The notes: generated by a model not told the origin, from the sequence alone. 64,000 nt of DNA from Streptococcus oralis (GCF_001578705.1 NZ_KQ969037.1:190055-254054), one strand, 5' to 3'; shown: positions 27,580 through 37,875, counted from the first letter of the stretch. A program made the numbers and translations.

Positions 27580-27585
27580 TATACT
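27580..27585 (+). promoter_or_regulatory. Extended -10 promoter of the CARF nuclease gene
   Basis: TATACT is preceded by TGC. It is 80 bases before the start codon, giving a leader of about 70 bases. Confidence 0.5.
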
Positions 27586-27664
27586 AGAAGTAGGAAATAT
27601 TAGTAGTAGAGCTGTATTATTGTTACTCTCAGTTCAAGAAAGTGTAGATGATGGAGGTGATCCC

Positions 27665-28798
27665 ATGGCGAATCTTTTGGTGGAACTGTATGATTGGCAT
27701 GTATTGGAAAAGAATGTCTACCAAGCCTTTGTCAGTGATTGTGACGAGATTCTCTTCCTTTCTTTGACGAAAATAAGCAATAACGATAAACTTTCACTGC
27801 GTCACTTTATCACGGACGAAGTCCCCCATATCCAGCGTGTGATCTTTCGTCAGCTGTCTTTAGAAGAACTAGCGGACCAGTTAGATTATTGCCTAGCAGG
27901 CTATGACAAAATCCTTCTTGATGTTTTTGGCGGAGATTCACTACTAGCCTTATCTCTCTATCAATATGGCTTGGATCGCCACCTCCCCATCGTTGCCATG
28001 GATGTCGAGCGGGGCAAACAATACAAGTGGACAGCTAGTCAGTTGGAAAAAGAAGACTTGGACATTCCAACCCTAAGCATCCAACAGCTGATAGCCTTGC
28101 GTGGTGGAAAAATGCTCAAATCCAAACGCCCTATCCACTCGGCTCAGCAAATTGCAGCCATCAAAAAACTAGCCAGCTCTGCCATTGCCAATCCTTCCCA
28201 CTGGTATCAAGTGACCCAATTTTTCTCTCTAGCCAAGACCAATGACCTGCATGCTGAAACCGAAAAGATACTGGAAAACAACGGCAAGTATTACCTCTAT
28301 CCAGAATCTCAAATCCCCTTACTAGTGGAAGCGGGGATGCTTCGTATTGAAAACGAGGACAAGGAGCGAATAAGCTACAGCTTTCCGAGTCAAGAAGCTC
28401 AAGTCTTTTGTCGCAACAAAGGGCATATTTTAGAGTTGTATCTTTATCTCTTGGCGCTTGAATCTCAGCTGTTTGATGAGTGCATGATAGGCGGTGAGAT
28501 TGATTGGAATGGCATCTTTCCAGAGACAGACAATGTTCAAAATGAGATTGATGTCATTCTGAGAAAGGGGCGCTCGATTACCTTTATCTCTTGCAAGATG
28601 ACAGATTTATCAGTTGAAGCCATCAACGAACTAGAAGTCTACGCCAATCATTTTGCTGGGGAGAGTTGCCTCAAGTTGATAGTTTGTACGGGAAAAATCA
28701 ATCCAGTTTATGCCAATCGTTGCCAGGAATATGGTGTGCTCGTCATTAGAAGCGAGCAGATCCCCAATCTCATTCCCATGCTAAAAAAAATTCTCTAA
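27665..28798 (+). CDS. Card1/Can2-like CARF-domain nuclease (DUF1887)
   Basis: A 377-residue protein matching DUF1887. The N-terminal CARF-like half (1-150) has the ligand-loop LLDVFGGDSLLALSLYQYG at about 84-102. A winged linker (about 160-245) follows, then a PD-(D/E)xK nuclease half with Glu257 (GHILELYLY), Asp296 (QNEIDVIL) and Lys311 (FISCK). Such proteins in type III CRISPR systems (Card1, Can2) cut nucleic acid when cyclic oligoadenylate binds. No CRISPR or cas gene is in the window, so the activator is unknown. The start is set by GGAGGTGATC, five bases upstream; an in-frame ATG 108 bases earlier has no such site. It has its own promoter and terminator, and coiA follows. Confidence 0.82.
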   Translation: MANLLVELYDWHVLEKNVYQAFVSDCDEILFLSLTKISNNDKLSLRHFITDEVPHIQRVIFRQLSLEELADQLDYCLAGYDKILLDVFGGDSLLALSLYQYGLDRHLPIVAMDVERGKQYKWTASQLEKEDLDIPTLSIQQLIALRGGKMLKSKRPIHSAQQIAAIKKLASSAIANPSHWYQVTQFFSLAKTNDLHAETEKILENNGKYYLYPESQIPLLVEAGMLRIENEDKERISYSFPSQEAQVFCRNKGHILELYLYLLALESQLFDECMIGGEIDWNGIFPETDNVQNEIDVILRKGRSITFISCKMTDLSVEAINELEVYANHFAGESCLKLIVCTGKINPVYANRCQEYGVLVIRSEQIPNLIPMLKKIL

Positions 28799-28827
28799 GA
28801 GGTTTAAAAGGTAGAAAAGCAATATGA

Positions 28828-28852
28828 AAGACTGGAATTCCGGTCTTTTTTA
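28828..28852 (+). terminator. Terminator after the CARF nuclease gene
   Basis: AGAC.GGAATTCC.GTCT self-complementary hairpin followed by T6; it separates this gene from coiA. Confidence 0.75.
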
Positions 28853-28859
28853 CTTCTTT

Positions 28860-28867
28860 TTCGAATA
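28860..28867 (+). promoter_or_regulatory. ComX (cin/com) box of coiA
   Basis: TTCGAATA matches the late-competence box TACGAATA in seven of eight positions and follows a T-rich tract. It lies 21 bases before the coiA ATG, as expected for SigX-driven late genes with short leaders. Confidence 0.7.
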
Positions 28868-28888
28868 GAAAAGAAAAGGAGGTAGTCC

Positions 28889-29845
28889 ATGTTTGTAGCC
28901 AGAGATAGCAAGGGAAATTTGGTAAATGCCCTCGAAAAAGACGTGACCAAGCAAGCTTATACCTGTCCAGCCTGCGGGGGCGGACTACGATTACGTCAAG
29001 GGCAGAGTGTTCGAACGCATTTTGCACATGAATCTTTAAGAGATTGTATGGCTATTTTTGAGAATGAAAGTCCAGAACACTTGGCCAACAAAGAGGCCCT
29101 CTATCACTGGGCCAAGAAGGACAATCAGGTTGCCGTAGAATATAGTCTGCCTGCGATTCAGCAGGTGGCGGATGTTCTTGTAAATGAGAAACTAGCGCTA
29201 GAGGTCCAGTGTAGTCCCTTGTCCCAAAAGCTTTTATGCGATAGAAGTCAAGGCTACCGTAGTCAGGGCTACCAAGTTATCTGGCTACTGGGAGAAAAAC
29301 TCTGGTTAAAAGAGAGACTGACACAACTGCAAAGGGGATTTCTCTATTTTAGTCAAAATATGGGATTCTATGTATGGGAACTAGATTTCAAAAAGCAAGT
29401 TTTGAGACTCAAATATCTTTTGCATCAGGACCTACGGGGTAAGCTTCATTTTCAGGTCAAGGAATTTCCCTTTGGTCAAGGAAACCTCTTGGAAATTCTA
29501 CGATTTCCTTATCAAAAACAAAAGCTAGCTCGTTTTACAGTTTCTCAAGATTCCACTATCTGTCACTACATTCGCCAACAGTTGTACTACCAAACGCCTT
29601 ACTGGATGAAAAAACAGGAGGAGGCCTATCAACGAGGAGAGAATCTATTAAACCGTCAACTGGACGACTGGTATCCTCAAGTTAGACCAATAGAATCAGG
29701 TGATTTTTGTCAGATTGCCCAAGATTTAAGTAGCTATTATAAAGAATTTTTCGCTTACTATCAAAAAAATCCGAAAAATAATCGCCAAAAGCTCTATCCA
29801 CCAGCCTTTTATCACTTATATTTCTCAAAAAATGTGGTAAAATAG
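28889..29845 (+). CDS. coiA: Competence protein CoiA
   Basis: A 318-residue late competence protein needed to process internalised DNA during transformation. The N-terminus (MFVARDSKGNLVNA) leads to a zinc-ribbon-like C-x2-C (TCPACGGGLRLRQG) and HFAHES. The nuclease-like core shows VLVNEKLALEVQCSPLSQ with the E-V-Q motif (about 92-109), and then the GYQVIWLLG strand. AAAGGAGG precedes the start, and a ComX-type box lies just upstream. It has a terminator before it, so expression should be competence-specific. Confidence 0.93.
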   Translation: MFVARDSKGNLVNALEKDVTKQAYTCPACGGGLRLRQGQSVRTHFAHESLRDCMAIFENESPEHLANKEALYHWAKKDNQVAVEYSLPAIQQVADVLVNEKLALEVQCSPLSQKLLCDRSQGYRSQGYQVIWLLGEKLWLKERLTQLQRGFLYFSQNMGFYVWELDFKKQVLRLKYLLHQDLRGKLHFQVKEFPFGQGNLLEILRFPYQKQKLARFTVSQDSTICHYIRQQLYYQTPYWMKKQEEAYQRGENLLNRQLDDWYPQVRPIESGDFCQIAQDLSSYYKEFFAYYQKNPKNNRQKLYPPAFYHLYFSKNVVK

Positions 29846-29863
29846 AAAGGATGGAGGAATCTT

Positions 29864-31666
29864 ATGGTATTACAACGACATGAAATAAATGAAAAAGATA
29901 CATGGGATCTTTCAACAATCTACCCAACAGACCAGGCTTGGGAAGAAGCCTTGAAAGACTTAACTGAAAAAGTACAAACTGCAGCCCAGTATGAGGGGCA
30001 TCTCTTGGACAGCGCAGACAGTTTGCTTGAGATTACAGAATTCTCACTCGACTTGGAACGCCAAGTTGAAAAGCTTTATGTCTATGCACATATGAAAAAC
30101 GACCAAGATACGCGTGAAGCTAAGTATCAGGAGTACTATGCTAAGGCTATGACCCTCTACAGTCAGTTAGAACAAGCCTTTTCATTCTACGAACCTGAGT
30201 TTATGGAGATTAGCCAAGAACAGTATGTGACCTTCCTAGAAGCTCAACCAAAACTCCAAGTTTACAAACACTTTTTTGACAAGCTATTGCAAAAGAAGGA
30301 TCATGTTCTTTCGCAACGTGAGGAAGAATTGTTGGCTGGCGCAGGAGAAATCTTTGGCGCTGCTAGTGAAACTTTCGCCATCTTGGACAATGCGGATATT
30401 AGCTTTCCATATGTCCTTGATGATGAAGGCAATGAAGTGCAGCTCTCACACGGTACTTACATTCGCTTGATGGAGTCTAAAAATCGTGAAGTGCGCCGTG
30501 GTGCTTATGAAGCCCTCTATGCGACTTACGAGCAGTTCCAACACACTTATGCTAAGACTTTGCAGACAAATGTTAAGGTGCAAAACTACCGAGCAAAAGT
30601 TCGCAACTATAAGAGTGCTCGTCATGCAGCCCTCGCAGCCAACTTTGTTCCAGAAAGTGTCTATGACAATCTAGTAGCAGCAGTTCGCAAGCATTTGCCA
30701 CTCTTGCATCGTTACCTTGAACTTCGTTCTAAAATCTTGGGGATTTCAGATCTCAAGATGTACGATGTCTACACACCACTTTCTTCTGTAGAATATAGCT
30801 TTACCTACGAAGAAGCCCTGAAAAAGGCAGAAGAAGCCTTGGCAGTCTTGGGTGACGATTACTTGAGCCGTGTCAAACGTGCCTTTAGCGAGCGTTGGAT
30901 TGATGTCTATGAAAACCAAGGCAAGCGTTCTGGTGCCTACTCTGGTGGATCTTACGATACAAATGCTTTTATGCTCCTCAACTGGCAGGATAATCTAGAC
31001 AATCTCTTTACCCTAGTACACGAGACTGGTCACAGTATGCACTCTAGCTATACTCGTGAAACCCAACCTTATGTTTACGGAGATTACTCTATCTTTTTGG
31101 CAGAGATTGCCTCAACGACCAACGAAAATATCTTGACGGAGAAATTACTGGCAGAAGTAGAAGATGATGCAACTCGCTTTGCTATCCTCAATAACTTCTT
31201 GGATGGTTTCCGTGGAACAGTCTTCCGTCAAACTCAATTCGCTGAGTTTGAACATGCTATCCACCAAGCAGACCAAAATGGAGAAGTCTTGACAAGTGAT
31301 TTCCTGAATAAACTCTATGCTGACTTGAACCAAGAGTACTATGGACTCAGCAAGGAAGACAACCCTCAAATCCAATACGAGTGGGCGCGCATTCCACACT
31401 TCTACTATAACTACTATGTTTATCAGTATTCAACTGGCTTTGCAGCTGCTTCAGCCTTGGCTGAGAAGATTGTCCATGGAAGTCAAGAAGATCGTGACCG
31501 CTATATCGACTACTTCAAGGCTGGTAAGTCAGACTATCCGCTCAATGTTATGAGAAAAGCGGGAGTGGATATGGAGAAGGAAGACTATCTCAACGATGCC
31601 TTTGCAGTCTTTGAACGTCGCTTGAACGAGTTTGAAGCCCTTGTTGAAAAATTGGGATTAGCATAA
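29864..31666 (+). CDS. pepF: Oligoendopeptidase F (M3 family)
   Basis: A 600-residue cytoplasmic zinc endopeptidase cutting short peptides. The zinc site HETGH starts at His386 ([13 protein letters not shown]), with the third ligand Glu in the following [11 protein letters not shown] helix. The N-terminal all-helical prolyl-side domain (about 1-200) is typical of PepF. AGGATGGAGG lies upstream. It follows coiA by 18 bases, as in pneumococci, so it may partly share the coiA transcript. Confidence 0.95.
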   Translation: MVLQRHEINEKDTWDLSTIYPTDQAWEEALKDLTEKVQTAAQYEGHLLDSADSLLEITEFSLDLERQVEKLYVYAHMKNDQDTREAKYQEYYAKAMTLYSQLEQAFSFYEPEFMEISQEQYVTFLEAQPKLQVYKHFFDKLLQKKDHVLSQREEELLAGAGEIFGAASETFAILDNADISFPYVLDDEGNEVQLSHGTYIRLMESKNREVRRGAYEALYATYEQFQHTYAKTLQTNVKVQNYRAKVRNYKSARHAALAANFVPESVYDNLVAAVRKHLPLLHRYLELRSKILGISDLKMYDVYTPLSSVEYSFTYEEALKKAEEALAVLGDDYLSRVKRAFSERWIDVYENQGKRSGAYSGGSYDTNAFMLLNWQDNLDNLFTLVHETGHSMHSSYTRETQPYVYGDYSIFLAEIASTTNENILTEKLLAEVEDDATRFAILNNFLDGFRGTVFRQTQFAEFEHAIHQADQNGEVLTSDFLNKLYADLNQEYYGLSKEDNPQIQYEWARIPHFYYNYYVYQYSTGFAAASALAEKIVHGSQEDRDRYIDYFKAGKSDYPLNVMRKAGVDMEKEDYLNDAFAVFERRLNEFEALVEKLGLA

Positions 31667-31667
31667 G

Positions 31668-32381
31668 ATGGTAGAGTCTTATAGTAAAAATGCCAATCAC
31701 AATATGCGACGTCCAGTCGTCAAGGAAGAAATTGTAGAACTCATGCGCCAGCGTCAAAAGCAGGTGACAGGTTCCTTGAAAGAATTGGAAACCTTCGCTC
31801 GTAAGGAAAATATTCCCATTATTCCTCATGAAACAGTCGCATATTTCCGTTTTCTCATGGAAAGTCTGCAGCCCAAGAACATTTTGGAGATTGGAACGGC
31901 AATTGGCTTCTCAGCCCTCCTGATGGCGGAACACGCCCCAAATGCTAAGATCACAACTATTGACCGTAATCCTGAGATGATTGGCTTTGCCAAGGAAAAC
32001 TTTGCCCAGTTTGACAGGCGCAAACAAATCACTCTTTTGGAGGGAGATGCTGTCGATGTCCTATCAACCTTGACAGAAACTTATGACTTTGTCTTTATGG
32101 ATTCGGCCAAGTCCAAGTACATCGTCTTTTTACCAGAAATCCTCAAACACTTGGAAGTCGGTGGAGTGGTGGTCTTGGATGATATTTTCCAAGGAGGAGA
32201 TGTTGCCAAGGATATCATGGAAGTCCGCCGTGGTCAGCGCACCATTTATAAAGGTTTGCAAAGACTTTTCGACGCAACTTTGAACAATCCAGGTCTAACA
32301 GCGACTCTAGTTCCACTTGGAGACGGCATTCTCATGCTGAGAAAAAATGTGGCAGATGTGCAGCTTCCTGAGAGTGAATGA
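31668..32381 (+). CDS. SAM-dependent O-methyltransferase
   Basis: A 237-residue class I methyltransferase of the caffeoyl-CoA/catechol O-methyltransferase family. It shows ILEIGTAIGFSALLMAEHAP as SAM motif I (about 66-85), the acidic ITTIDRNPE, VFMDSAK, and VVLDDIFQGG, whose Asp pair holds the metal. The substrate is unknown. It begins one base after the pepF stop, without a clear ribosome site, so it is probably coupled to pepF. Confidence 0.9.
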   Translation: MVESYSKNANHNMRRPVVKEEIVELMRQRQKQVTGSLKELETFARKENIPIIPHETVAYFRFLMESLQPKNILEIGTAIGFSALLMAEHAPNAKITTIDRNPEMIGFAKENFAQFDRRKQITLLEGDAVDVLSTLTETYDFVFMDSAKSKYIVFLPEILKHLEVGGVVVLDDIFQGGDVAKDIMEVRRGQRTIYKGLQRLFDATLNNPGLTATLVPLGDGILMLRKNVADVQLPESE

Positions 32382-32393
32382 TTTTTAGAAAAA

Positions 32394-32414
32394 TTTAAGA
32401 CAATTTAGTAAAAT
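32394..32414 (+). promoter_or_regulatory. prsA promoter with putative CiaR half-site
   Basis: TTTAAG (32394-32399) lies nine bases before the likely -10 TAAAAT (32409-32414). The layout copies the ciaRH promoter. From published work as I recall it, pneumococcal ppmA (this gene) is a CiaR target. Confidence 0.5.
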
Positions 32415-32446
32415 AGAGAAGGTAACTTACCATAAAAGGAGTAAAC

Positions 32447-33388
32447 ATGAAGAAAAAACTATTGGCAGGAGCCATTACCTTATTATCTGTAGCGACTTTG
32501 GCTGCTTGTTCAAAAAGTTCTGAAGGGGCTGATCTCATCAGCATGAAGGGTGATGTCGTCACTGAACACCAATTTTATGAACAAGTCAAAAACAATCCAA
32601 CTGCGCAACAAGTCTTGCTTAATATGACCATCCAAAAAGTATTTGAAAAACAATATGGTTCAGAAGTGACTGACAAAGAGGTGGATGATGCCGTTGCTGA
32701 GGAACAAAAGAAATACGGCGATAGCTACAACAGCGTACTTCAACGTGCGGGTATGACTCCTGAGACTCGTAAAGCTCAAATTCGCACCAGTAAGTTGGTC
32801 GAATTGGCAGTTAAAAAAGCAGCAGAAAATGAATTGACAGACGAAGCTTACCAAAAAGCTTTTGAGTCTTATACACCAGATGTAACAGCTCAGATCATCC
32901 GTATGGATAACGAAGACAAGGCCAAAGAAGTGCTTGAAAAAGCAAAAGCAGAAGGAGCTGATTTTGCTCAGTTGGCAAAAGATAACTCAAATGATGACAA
33001 GACAAAAGAAAATGGTGGCGAAATCACTTTTGACTCTGCTTCAACAGAACTTCCAGAACAAGTCAAGAAGGCGGCCTTTGCCTTGGATGTGAATGGTGTC
33101 TCTGATGTTATCACAGCGACTGGAACACAAGCCTACAGTACCCAATACTACATTATTAAGCTAACCAAGAAAACAGAAAAATCGTCAAACCTAGATGACT
33201 ACAAAGAAAAATTGAAAACGGTCATCCTGGCTCAGAAACAAAACGATTCATCTTTCGTTCAGAGCGTTATCGGAAAAGAATTCCAAGCTGCAAATATTAA
33301 AGTGAAAGATCCTGTTTTCCAAAATATCTTTGCCCAATACGTTGGTGGTGCAGACTCAAACTCAAGCAGTAGCTCATCAGCAGAATAA
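32447..33388 (+). CDS. prsA: PrsA/PpmA foldase lipoprotein
   Basis: A 313-residue surface lipoprotein that helps fold secreted proteins. The signal peptide ends in the lipobox LAAC with lipidated Cys21. The chaperone N-domain (about 25-140) and a parvulin-like region (about 145-240, AQIIRMDNEDKAKEVLEKAK and GGEITFDSASTELP) follow, ending in a Ser-rich tail. The parvulin core is weakly conserved, so isomerase activity is doubtful. AAAGGAG precedes the start. A strong terminator follows. Confidence 0.94.
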   Translation: MKKKLLAGAITLLSVATLAACSKSSEGADLISMKGDVVTEHQFYEQVKNNPTAQQVLLNMTIQKVFEKQYGSEVTDKEVDDAVAEEQKKYGDSYNSVLQRAGMTPETRKAQIRTSKLVELAVKKAAENELTDEAYQKAFESYTPDVTAQIIRMDNEDKAKEVLEKAKAEGADFAQLAKDNSNDDKTKENGGEITFDSASTELPEQVKKAAFALDVNGVSDVITATGTQAYSTQYYIIKLTKKTEKSSNLDDYKEKLKTVILAQKQNDSSFVQSVIGKEFQAANIKVKDPVFQNIFAQYVGGADSNSSSSSSAE

Positions 33389-33394
33389 AAAAGA

Positions 33395-33428
33395 AAATAC
33401 AAACTTTATCTTGAAGTTTGTATTTTTT
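33395..33428 (+). terminator. Terminator after prsA
   Basis: AAATACAAACTT pairs with AAGTTTGTATTT, loop of seven, ending in T6. Confidence 0.9.
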
Positions 33429-33502
33429 AGCAATCAATTTCGTCCAAATAGCAAAATTCGAAGGATTGGAGGATAAGAGTTTTTTTCTTTCTGAAAAAAT
33501 GG

Positions 33503-33508
33503 TATAAT
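33503..33508 (+). promoter_or_regulatory. Extended -10 promoter of ftsW
   Basis: TATAAT with upstream TGG lies 69 bases before the ftsW start. Confidence 0.55.
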
Positions 33509-33577
33509 AGCAATCAAAACTAGAAAATAAAACGGAATTAGGAACAGTTTTCTCTGTTTCTATTAGAGTGGTGACAT

Positions 33578-34801
33578 ATGAAAATTAGTAAAAGGCACCT
33601 ATTGAACTATTCCATTTTGATTCCTTACCTCCTTTTATCGATTTTGGGTCTAATTGTTGTTTACTCAACTACGAGTGCTACCTTGATCCAAGAAGGGAAA
33701 AGCGCTCTTCAGTTAGCTCGGAACCAAGGAATGTTTTGGGTAGTTAGTTTGGTTTTGATTGCCTTAATTTATAAACTGAAACTTGGTTTTTTAAGAAATG
33801 AACGCTTGATTTTTATCGTTATGTTTGTAGAGATGATTCTCCTAGCTTTGGCTCGGCTAATTGGAACCCCAGTCAATGGTGCCTACGGTTGGATTTCTGT
33901 AGGACCTGTAACGATTCAGCCTGCTGAATATCTTAAGATTATCATTATTTGGTACCTAGCCCATCGATTCTCAAAACAGCAAGATGAGATAGCTGTTTAC
34001 GACTTCCAAGTCTTGACTCAGAATCAGTGGTTACCTCGAGCTTTTAACGACTGGCGTTTCGTTTTACTGGTTTTGATTGGTAGTTTGGGAATTTTCCCTG
34101 ACTTGGGAAATGCGACCATTCTGGTCTTGGTGTCGCTGCTTATGTACACAGTTAGTGGAATTGCCTATCGTTGGTTCTCGACTATTCTAACTCTCTTAGC
34201 AGGAAGTTCCATTTTAGTCTTGTCTGTCATTCGTCTTGTTGGCGTTGAGAAGTTTTCTCAAATTCCTGTATTTGGTTACGTTGCTAAACGTTTTAGTGCC
34301 TTCTTTAATCCCTTTAATGACTTGGCGGGTGCAGGACACCAGCTCGCAAATTCCTACTATGCAATGGTAAATGGTGGCTGGTTTGGACTTGGATTAGGAA
34401 ATTCCATTGAGAAACGTGGTTATTTGCCAGAAGCACATACGGATTTCGTCTTTTCAATCGTCATCGAGGAATTTGGATTTGTAGGAGCGGGTATGATTTT
34501 GGCACTTCTCTTCTTCTTGATTTTGAGAATTATCTTAGTCGGTATTCGTGCTAAGGATCCCTTTAACTCCATGGTTGCTATCGGTGTCGGAGGGATGATC
34601 CTTGTTCAGGTCTTTGTCAATATCGGTGGGATTTCTGGTTTGATTCCTTCTACAGGAGTAACCTTCCCCTTCCTTTCACAAGGGGGGAATAGTCTTCTGG
34701 TCTTATCTGTAGCCATTGCCTTTGTACTAAATATCGATGCCAGCGAAAAACGTGCCAAACTTATCAGAGAATTCGAAGGTCAAACTTCTGTTACTCTATA
34801 A
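33578..34801 (+). CDS. ftsW: Septal peptidoglycan polymerase FtsW (SEDS)
   Basis: A 407-residue SEDS glycosyltransferase with about ten transmembrane helices that polymerises glycan strands at the septum. SEDS landmarks include [22 protein letters not shown] with the catalytic region, the extracellular loop [19 protein letters not shown] and [16 protein letters not shown]. The GG-rich C-terminal helices [19 protein letters not shown] are also typical. RodA is a paralogue, but synteny with ppc matches FtsW in pneumococcus. The ribosome site is weak (GTGGTGACAT). Confidence 0.92.
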   Translation: MKISKRHLLNYSILIPYLLLSILGLIVVYSTTSATLIQEGKSALQLARNQGMFWVVSLVLIALIYKLKLGFLRNERLIFIVMFVEMILLALARLIGTPVNGAYGWISVGPVTIQPAEYLKIIIIWYLAHRFSKQQDEIAVYDFQVLTQNQWLPRAFNDWRFVLLVLIGSLGIFPDLGNATILVLVSLLMYTVSGIAYRWFSTILTLLAGSSILVLSVIRLVGVEKFSQIPVFGYVAKRFSAFFNPFNDLAGAGHQLANSYYAMVNGGWFGLGLGNSIEKRGYLPEAHTDFVFSIVIEEFGFVGAGMILALLFFLILRIILVGIRAKDPFNSMVAIGVGGMILVQVFVNIGGISGLIPSTGVTFPFLSQGGNSLLVLSVAIAFVLNIDASEKRAKLIREFEGQTSVTL

Positions 34802-34824
34802 GGATTGAATGGAAAGGAAAGTTT

Positions 34825-37521
34825 ATGTCACTTCAAAAATTAGAAAACTATAGCAATAAAGCAGTCGTCCAAGAAGAAGTCTTGATTTTGACAGAGCTAT
34901 TAGAAGACATCACAAAAAATATGCTTACGCCAGAGACTTTTGATAAAATCATGCAGTTGAAGGACTTGTCTACAAGCGAAAACTATCAAGGACTCAATAA
35001 ATTGGTGACCAGCCTTTCAAACGAGGAAATGATCTATATTTCTCGCTATTTCTCAATCCTTCCACTCTTGATCAATATCTCTGAAGATGTGGACTTAGCC
35101 TATGAAATCAATCACCAAAATAATGTAGACCAAGACTATCTAGGAAAACTGTCAACAACCATTAAGATGGTGGCTGAAAAAGAAAATGCGGCTGCAATTT
35201 TGGAGCAGCTGAATGTGGTTCCAGTTTTGACGGCCCACCCGACTCAAGTACAACGCAAGAGTATGCTGGATTTAACCAATCATATCCATACACTCTTACG
35301 GAAGTACCGTGATGTCAAACTAGGCTTGATCAACAAAGAAAAATGGCATACAGATCTCCGTCGTTACATTGAAATTATCATGCAAACGGATATGATTCGC
35401 GAGAAGAAATTGAAGGTAACCAACGAAATCACCAATGTGATGGAGTACTATCAGAGTTCTTTCTTGAATGCTGTTCCACGTTTGACGGCTGAGTATAAGA
35501 AACTAGCTAAGGAACAAGGTATCGAGCTCCAACATCCAAAACCGATTACAATGGGGATGTGGATCGGAGGAGACCGTGATGGAAATCCTTTCGTAACAGC
35601 GGAAACCCTCAACAAATCAGCCTTGACTCAGTGCGAAGTCATCATGAACTACTACGATGAGAAGATTTATAACCTTTATCGTGAATTTTCACTTTCAACC
35701 AGCATCGTGAATGTCAGTGACAAGGTTCGTGAGATGGCGCTGAAGTCACAAGATAACTCCATTTATCGTGAAAAAGAACTCTATCGTCGTGCCCTCTTTG
35801 ACATCCAAGCTAAGATGCAGGCAACCAAGGCTTATTTGATTGAAGACAAGGAACTTCAACCTAGATATGCTACCGCAGATGAATTTTACCAAGATTTATT
35901 GGCCATCCGAGATTCTCTATTAGAGAACAAAGGTGAGTACCTGATTTCAGGAGAATTTGTAGAGTTGATGCAGGCGGTTGAAATCTTTGGCTTCTATCTT
36001 GCCTCTATCGACATGCGCCAAGATTCTAGTGTTCATGAAGCCTGTGTGGCAGAATTGCTAGCATCCGCAGGGATCAACGACCACTATAGTGATCTGTCTG
36101 AAGATGAAAAATGCGCCCTCCTCTTGAAGGAGTTGGAAGAAGACCCTCGTATCCTCTCAGCGACTCATGCTGAAAAGTCAGAACTGCTTGAAAAAGAGCT
36201 CTCTATCTTTAAAGCCGCTCGCAAGTTGAAGGATAAATTAGGTGAAAACGTCATCCGTCAAACTATCATCTCTCATGCAACCAGCGTGTCTGATATGCTA
36301 GAACTAGCCATTATGCTTAAGGAAGTCGGCTTGGTAGATGCTCAAAAAGCCCGCGTTCAGATTGTTCCCTTGTTTGAAACGATCGAAGACTTGGATCACT
36401 CGGAAGAAACCATGAGAAGATATTTCTCTCTTCCTTTGGCTAAAAAATGGATTGCTTCAAAGGACAACTACCAAGAAATCATGCTAGGCTACTCTGATAG
36501 CAACAAAGACGGTGGTTACCTGTCATCATGTTGGACTCTCTATAAAGCGCAACAGCAACTGACTGCTATCGGTGACGAATTTGGTGTTAAAGTTACCTTC
36601 TTCCATGGTCGTGGTGGTACTGTGGGTCGTGGTGGTGGACCAACTTATGAAGCCATCACATCTCAACCGCTCAAGTCTATCAAGGACCGTATTCGTCTGA
36701 CTGAGCAAGGAGAAGTGATTGGAAACAAATACGGAAACAAAGACGCTGCCTATTATAACCTTGAAATGTTGGTTTCTGCAGCTATTAACCGTATGATTAC
36801 CAAGAAGAAGAGTGATACCAATACGTCAAATCGTTATGAAGCCATCATGGATCAAGTAGTGGACCGTAGCTACGATATTTACCGTGACTTGGTCTTTGGA
36901 AATGAACATTTCTATGACTATTTCTTTGAGTCCAGTCCGATTAAGGCTATTTCAAGCTTTAATATCGGTTCGCGTCCAGCCGCTCGTAAGACTATTACAG
37001 AAATCGGTGGTTTGCGTGCCATCCCTTGGGTCTTCTCATGGTCACAAAGTCGTGTCATGTTCCCTGGATGGTATGGCGTGGGTTCAAGCTTTAAAGAGTT
37101 TATTGATCAAGATCCTGATAATATTGAGATCCTTCGTGATATGTACCAAAACTGGCCTTTCTTCCAATCACTACTTTCCAATGTGGACATGGTCTTGTCT
37201 AAGTCTAATATGAACATTGCTTTTGAATATGCCAAGCTCTGTGAAGACGAAGAAGTACAAGCTATCTACTACACTATTTTAGATGAATGGCAGTTGACCA
37301 AGGACGTTATTTTAGCTATCGAAGGCTATGACGAACTCTTGGCTGAAAACTCTTACCTAAAAGACAGTCTAAACTATCGTATGCCTTACTTTAATATCCT
37401 TAACTACATCCAGTTGGAGTTGATCAAACGCCAACGTCGCGGTGAATTGTCGGCAGACGAAGAAAGATTGATTCATACAACCATTAACGGAATTGCAACC
37501 GGTTTGCGTAATTCAGGCTGA
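34825..37521 (+). CDS. ppc: Phosphoenolpyruvate carboxylase
   Basis: An 898-residue cytoplasmic enzyme making oxaloacetate from PEP and bicarbonate, an anaplerotic step important where the TCA cycle is incomplete. The catalytic His motif [12 protein letters not shown] and the Lys motif [14 protein letters not shown] are present, as are the glycine loop [15 protein letters not shown] and the C-terminal RNSG end. AAAGGAAAG precedes the start. It follows ftsW by 23 bases and may share its transcript. Confidence 0.97.
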   Translation: MSLQKLENYSNKAVVQEEVLILTELLEDITKNMLTPETFDKIMQLKDLSTSENYQGLNKLVTSLSNEEMIYISRYFSILPLLINISEDVDLAYEINHQNNVDQDYLGKLSTTIKMVAEKENAAAILEQLNVVPVLTAHPTQVQRKSMLDLTNHIHTLLRKYRDVKLGLINKEKWHTDLRRYIEIIMQTDMIREKKLKVTNEITNVMEYYQSSFLNAVPRLTAEYKKLAKEQGIELQHPKPITMGMWIGGDRDGNPFVTAETLNKSALTQCEVIMNYYDEKIYNLYREFSLSTSIVNVSDKVREMALKSQDNSIYREKELYRRALFDIQAKMQATKAYLIEDKELQPRYATADEFYQDLLAIRDSLLENKGEYLISGEFVELMQAVEIFGFYLASIDMRQDSSVHEACVAELLASAGINDHYSDLSEDEKCALLLKELEEDPRILSATHAEKSELLEKELSIFKAARKLKDKLGENVIRQTIISHATSVSDMLELAIMLKEVGLVDAQKARVQIVPLFETIEDLDHSEETMRRYFSLPLAKKWIASKDNYQEIMLGYSDSNKDGGYLSSCWTLYKAQQQLTAIGDEFGVKVTFFHGRGGTVGRGGGPTYEAITSQPLKSIKDRIRLTEQGEVIGNKYGNKDAAYYNLEMLVSAAINRMITKKKSDTNTSNRYEAIMDQVVDRSYDIYRDLVFGNEHFYDYFFESSPIKAISSFNIGSRPAARKTITEIGGLRAIPWVFSWSQSRVMFPGWYGVGSSFKEFIDQDPDNIEILRDMYQNWPFFQSLLSNVDMVLSKSNMNIAFEYAKLCEDEEVQAIYYTILDEWQLTKDVILAIEGYDELLAENSYLKDSLNYRMPYFNILNYIQLELIKRQRRGELSADEERLIHTTINGIATGLRNSG

Positions 37522-37529
37522 TATTCTAC

Positions 37530-37560
37530 AAGCTTCCTCTTTTTTCAAGGGGAAGTTTTT
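37530..37560 (+). terminator. Terminator after ppc
   Basis: AGCTTCCTC pairs with GGGGAAGTT, ending in T5. Confidence 0.75.
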
Positions 37561-37589
37561 GAATAGTTTAAAAAATTCTAAAAATAAGC

Positions 37590-37617
37590 TTGACAAGTAG
37601 TTGAAAAATGATATAAT
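37590..37617 (+). promoter_or_regulatory. Promoter of the T-box ABC transporter operon
   Basis: TTGACA (37590-37595), 16-base spacer and TATAAT (37612-37617). This is the closest match to a full consensus sigma-70 type promoter in the window. Confidence 0.8.
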
Positions 37618-37623
37618 TTAAAT

Positions 37624-37860
37624 ATTCAGAAAGTAATCATACTCATTTTTTAGAGAATCTGTGGTTGGTGAAAGCAGATAGATGAAAGTGATGAAATTGG
37701 GCTGAATGTTATTAAGAATTTGAAATCATAAAAATTCGGTGAGCACACCTTACAGTGCAACTCGTGAATGCGAGAAAGAGCGATAGGGATATTCCCTATA
37801 ATTGAGGTGGCACCGCGCATCGACGTCCTCACACAAGTTTTTTGTGTGAGGATTTTTTCT
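37624..37860 (+). promoter_or_regulatory. T-box riboswitch, probable tryptophan specifier
   Basis: The leader carries the stem I AGAGA motif near 37652 and a likely specifier loop GAAATTGGGCTGAATG, with TGG at 37698-37700 (Trp). The antiterminator T-box is GAGGTGGCACCGCG (37804-37817). The competing terminator stem is TCCTCACACAA/TTGTGTGAGGA plus T6 (37826-37858). Uncharged tRNA-Trp should permit read-through into the transporter. The specifier codon was assigned by position and could be shifted by one base. Confidence 0.88.
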
Positions 37861-37875
37861 ATTAGGAGGATGATG

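Noticed and set aside
27557-27664. Longer N-terminus for the CARF nuclease
   Set aside because: The ATG at 27557 precedes the likely -10 box (27580), and the perfect GGAGGTGATC site points to 27665.
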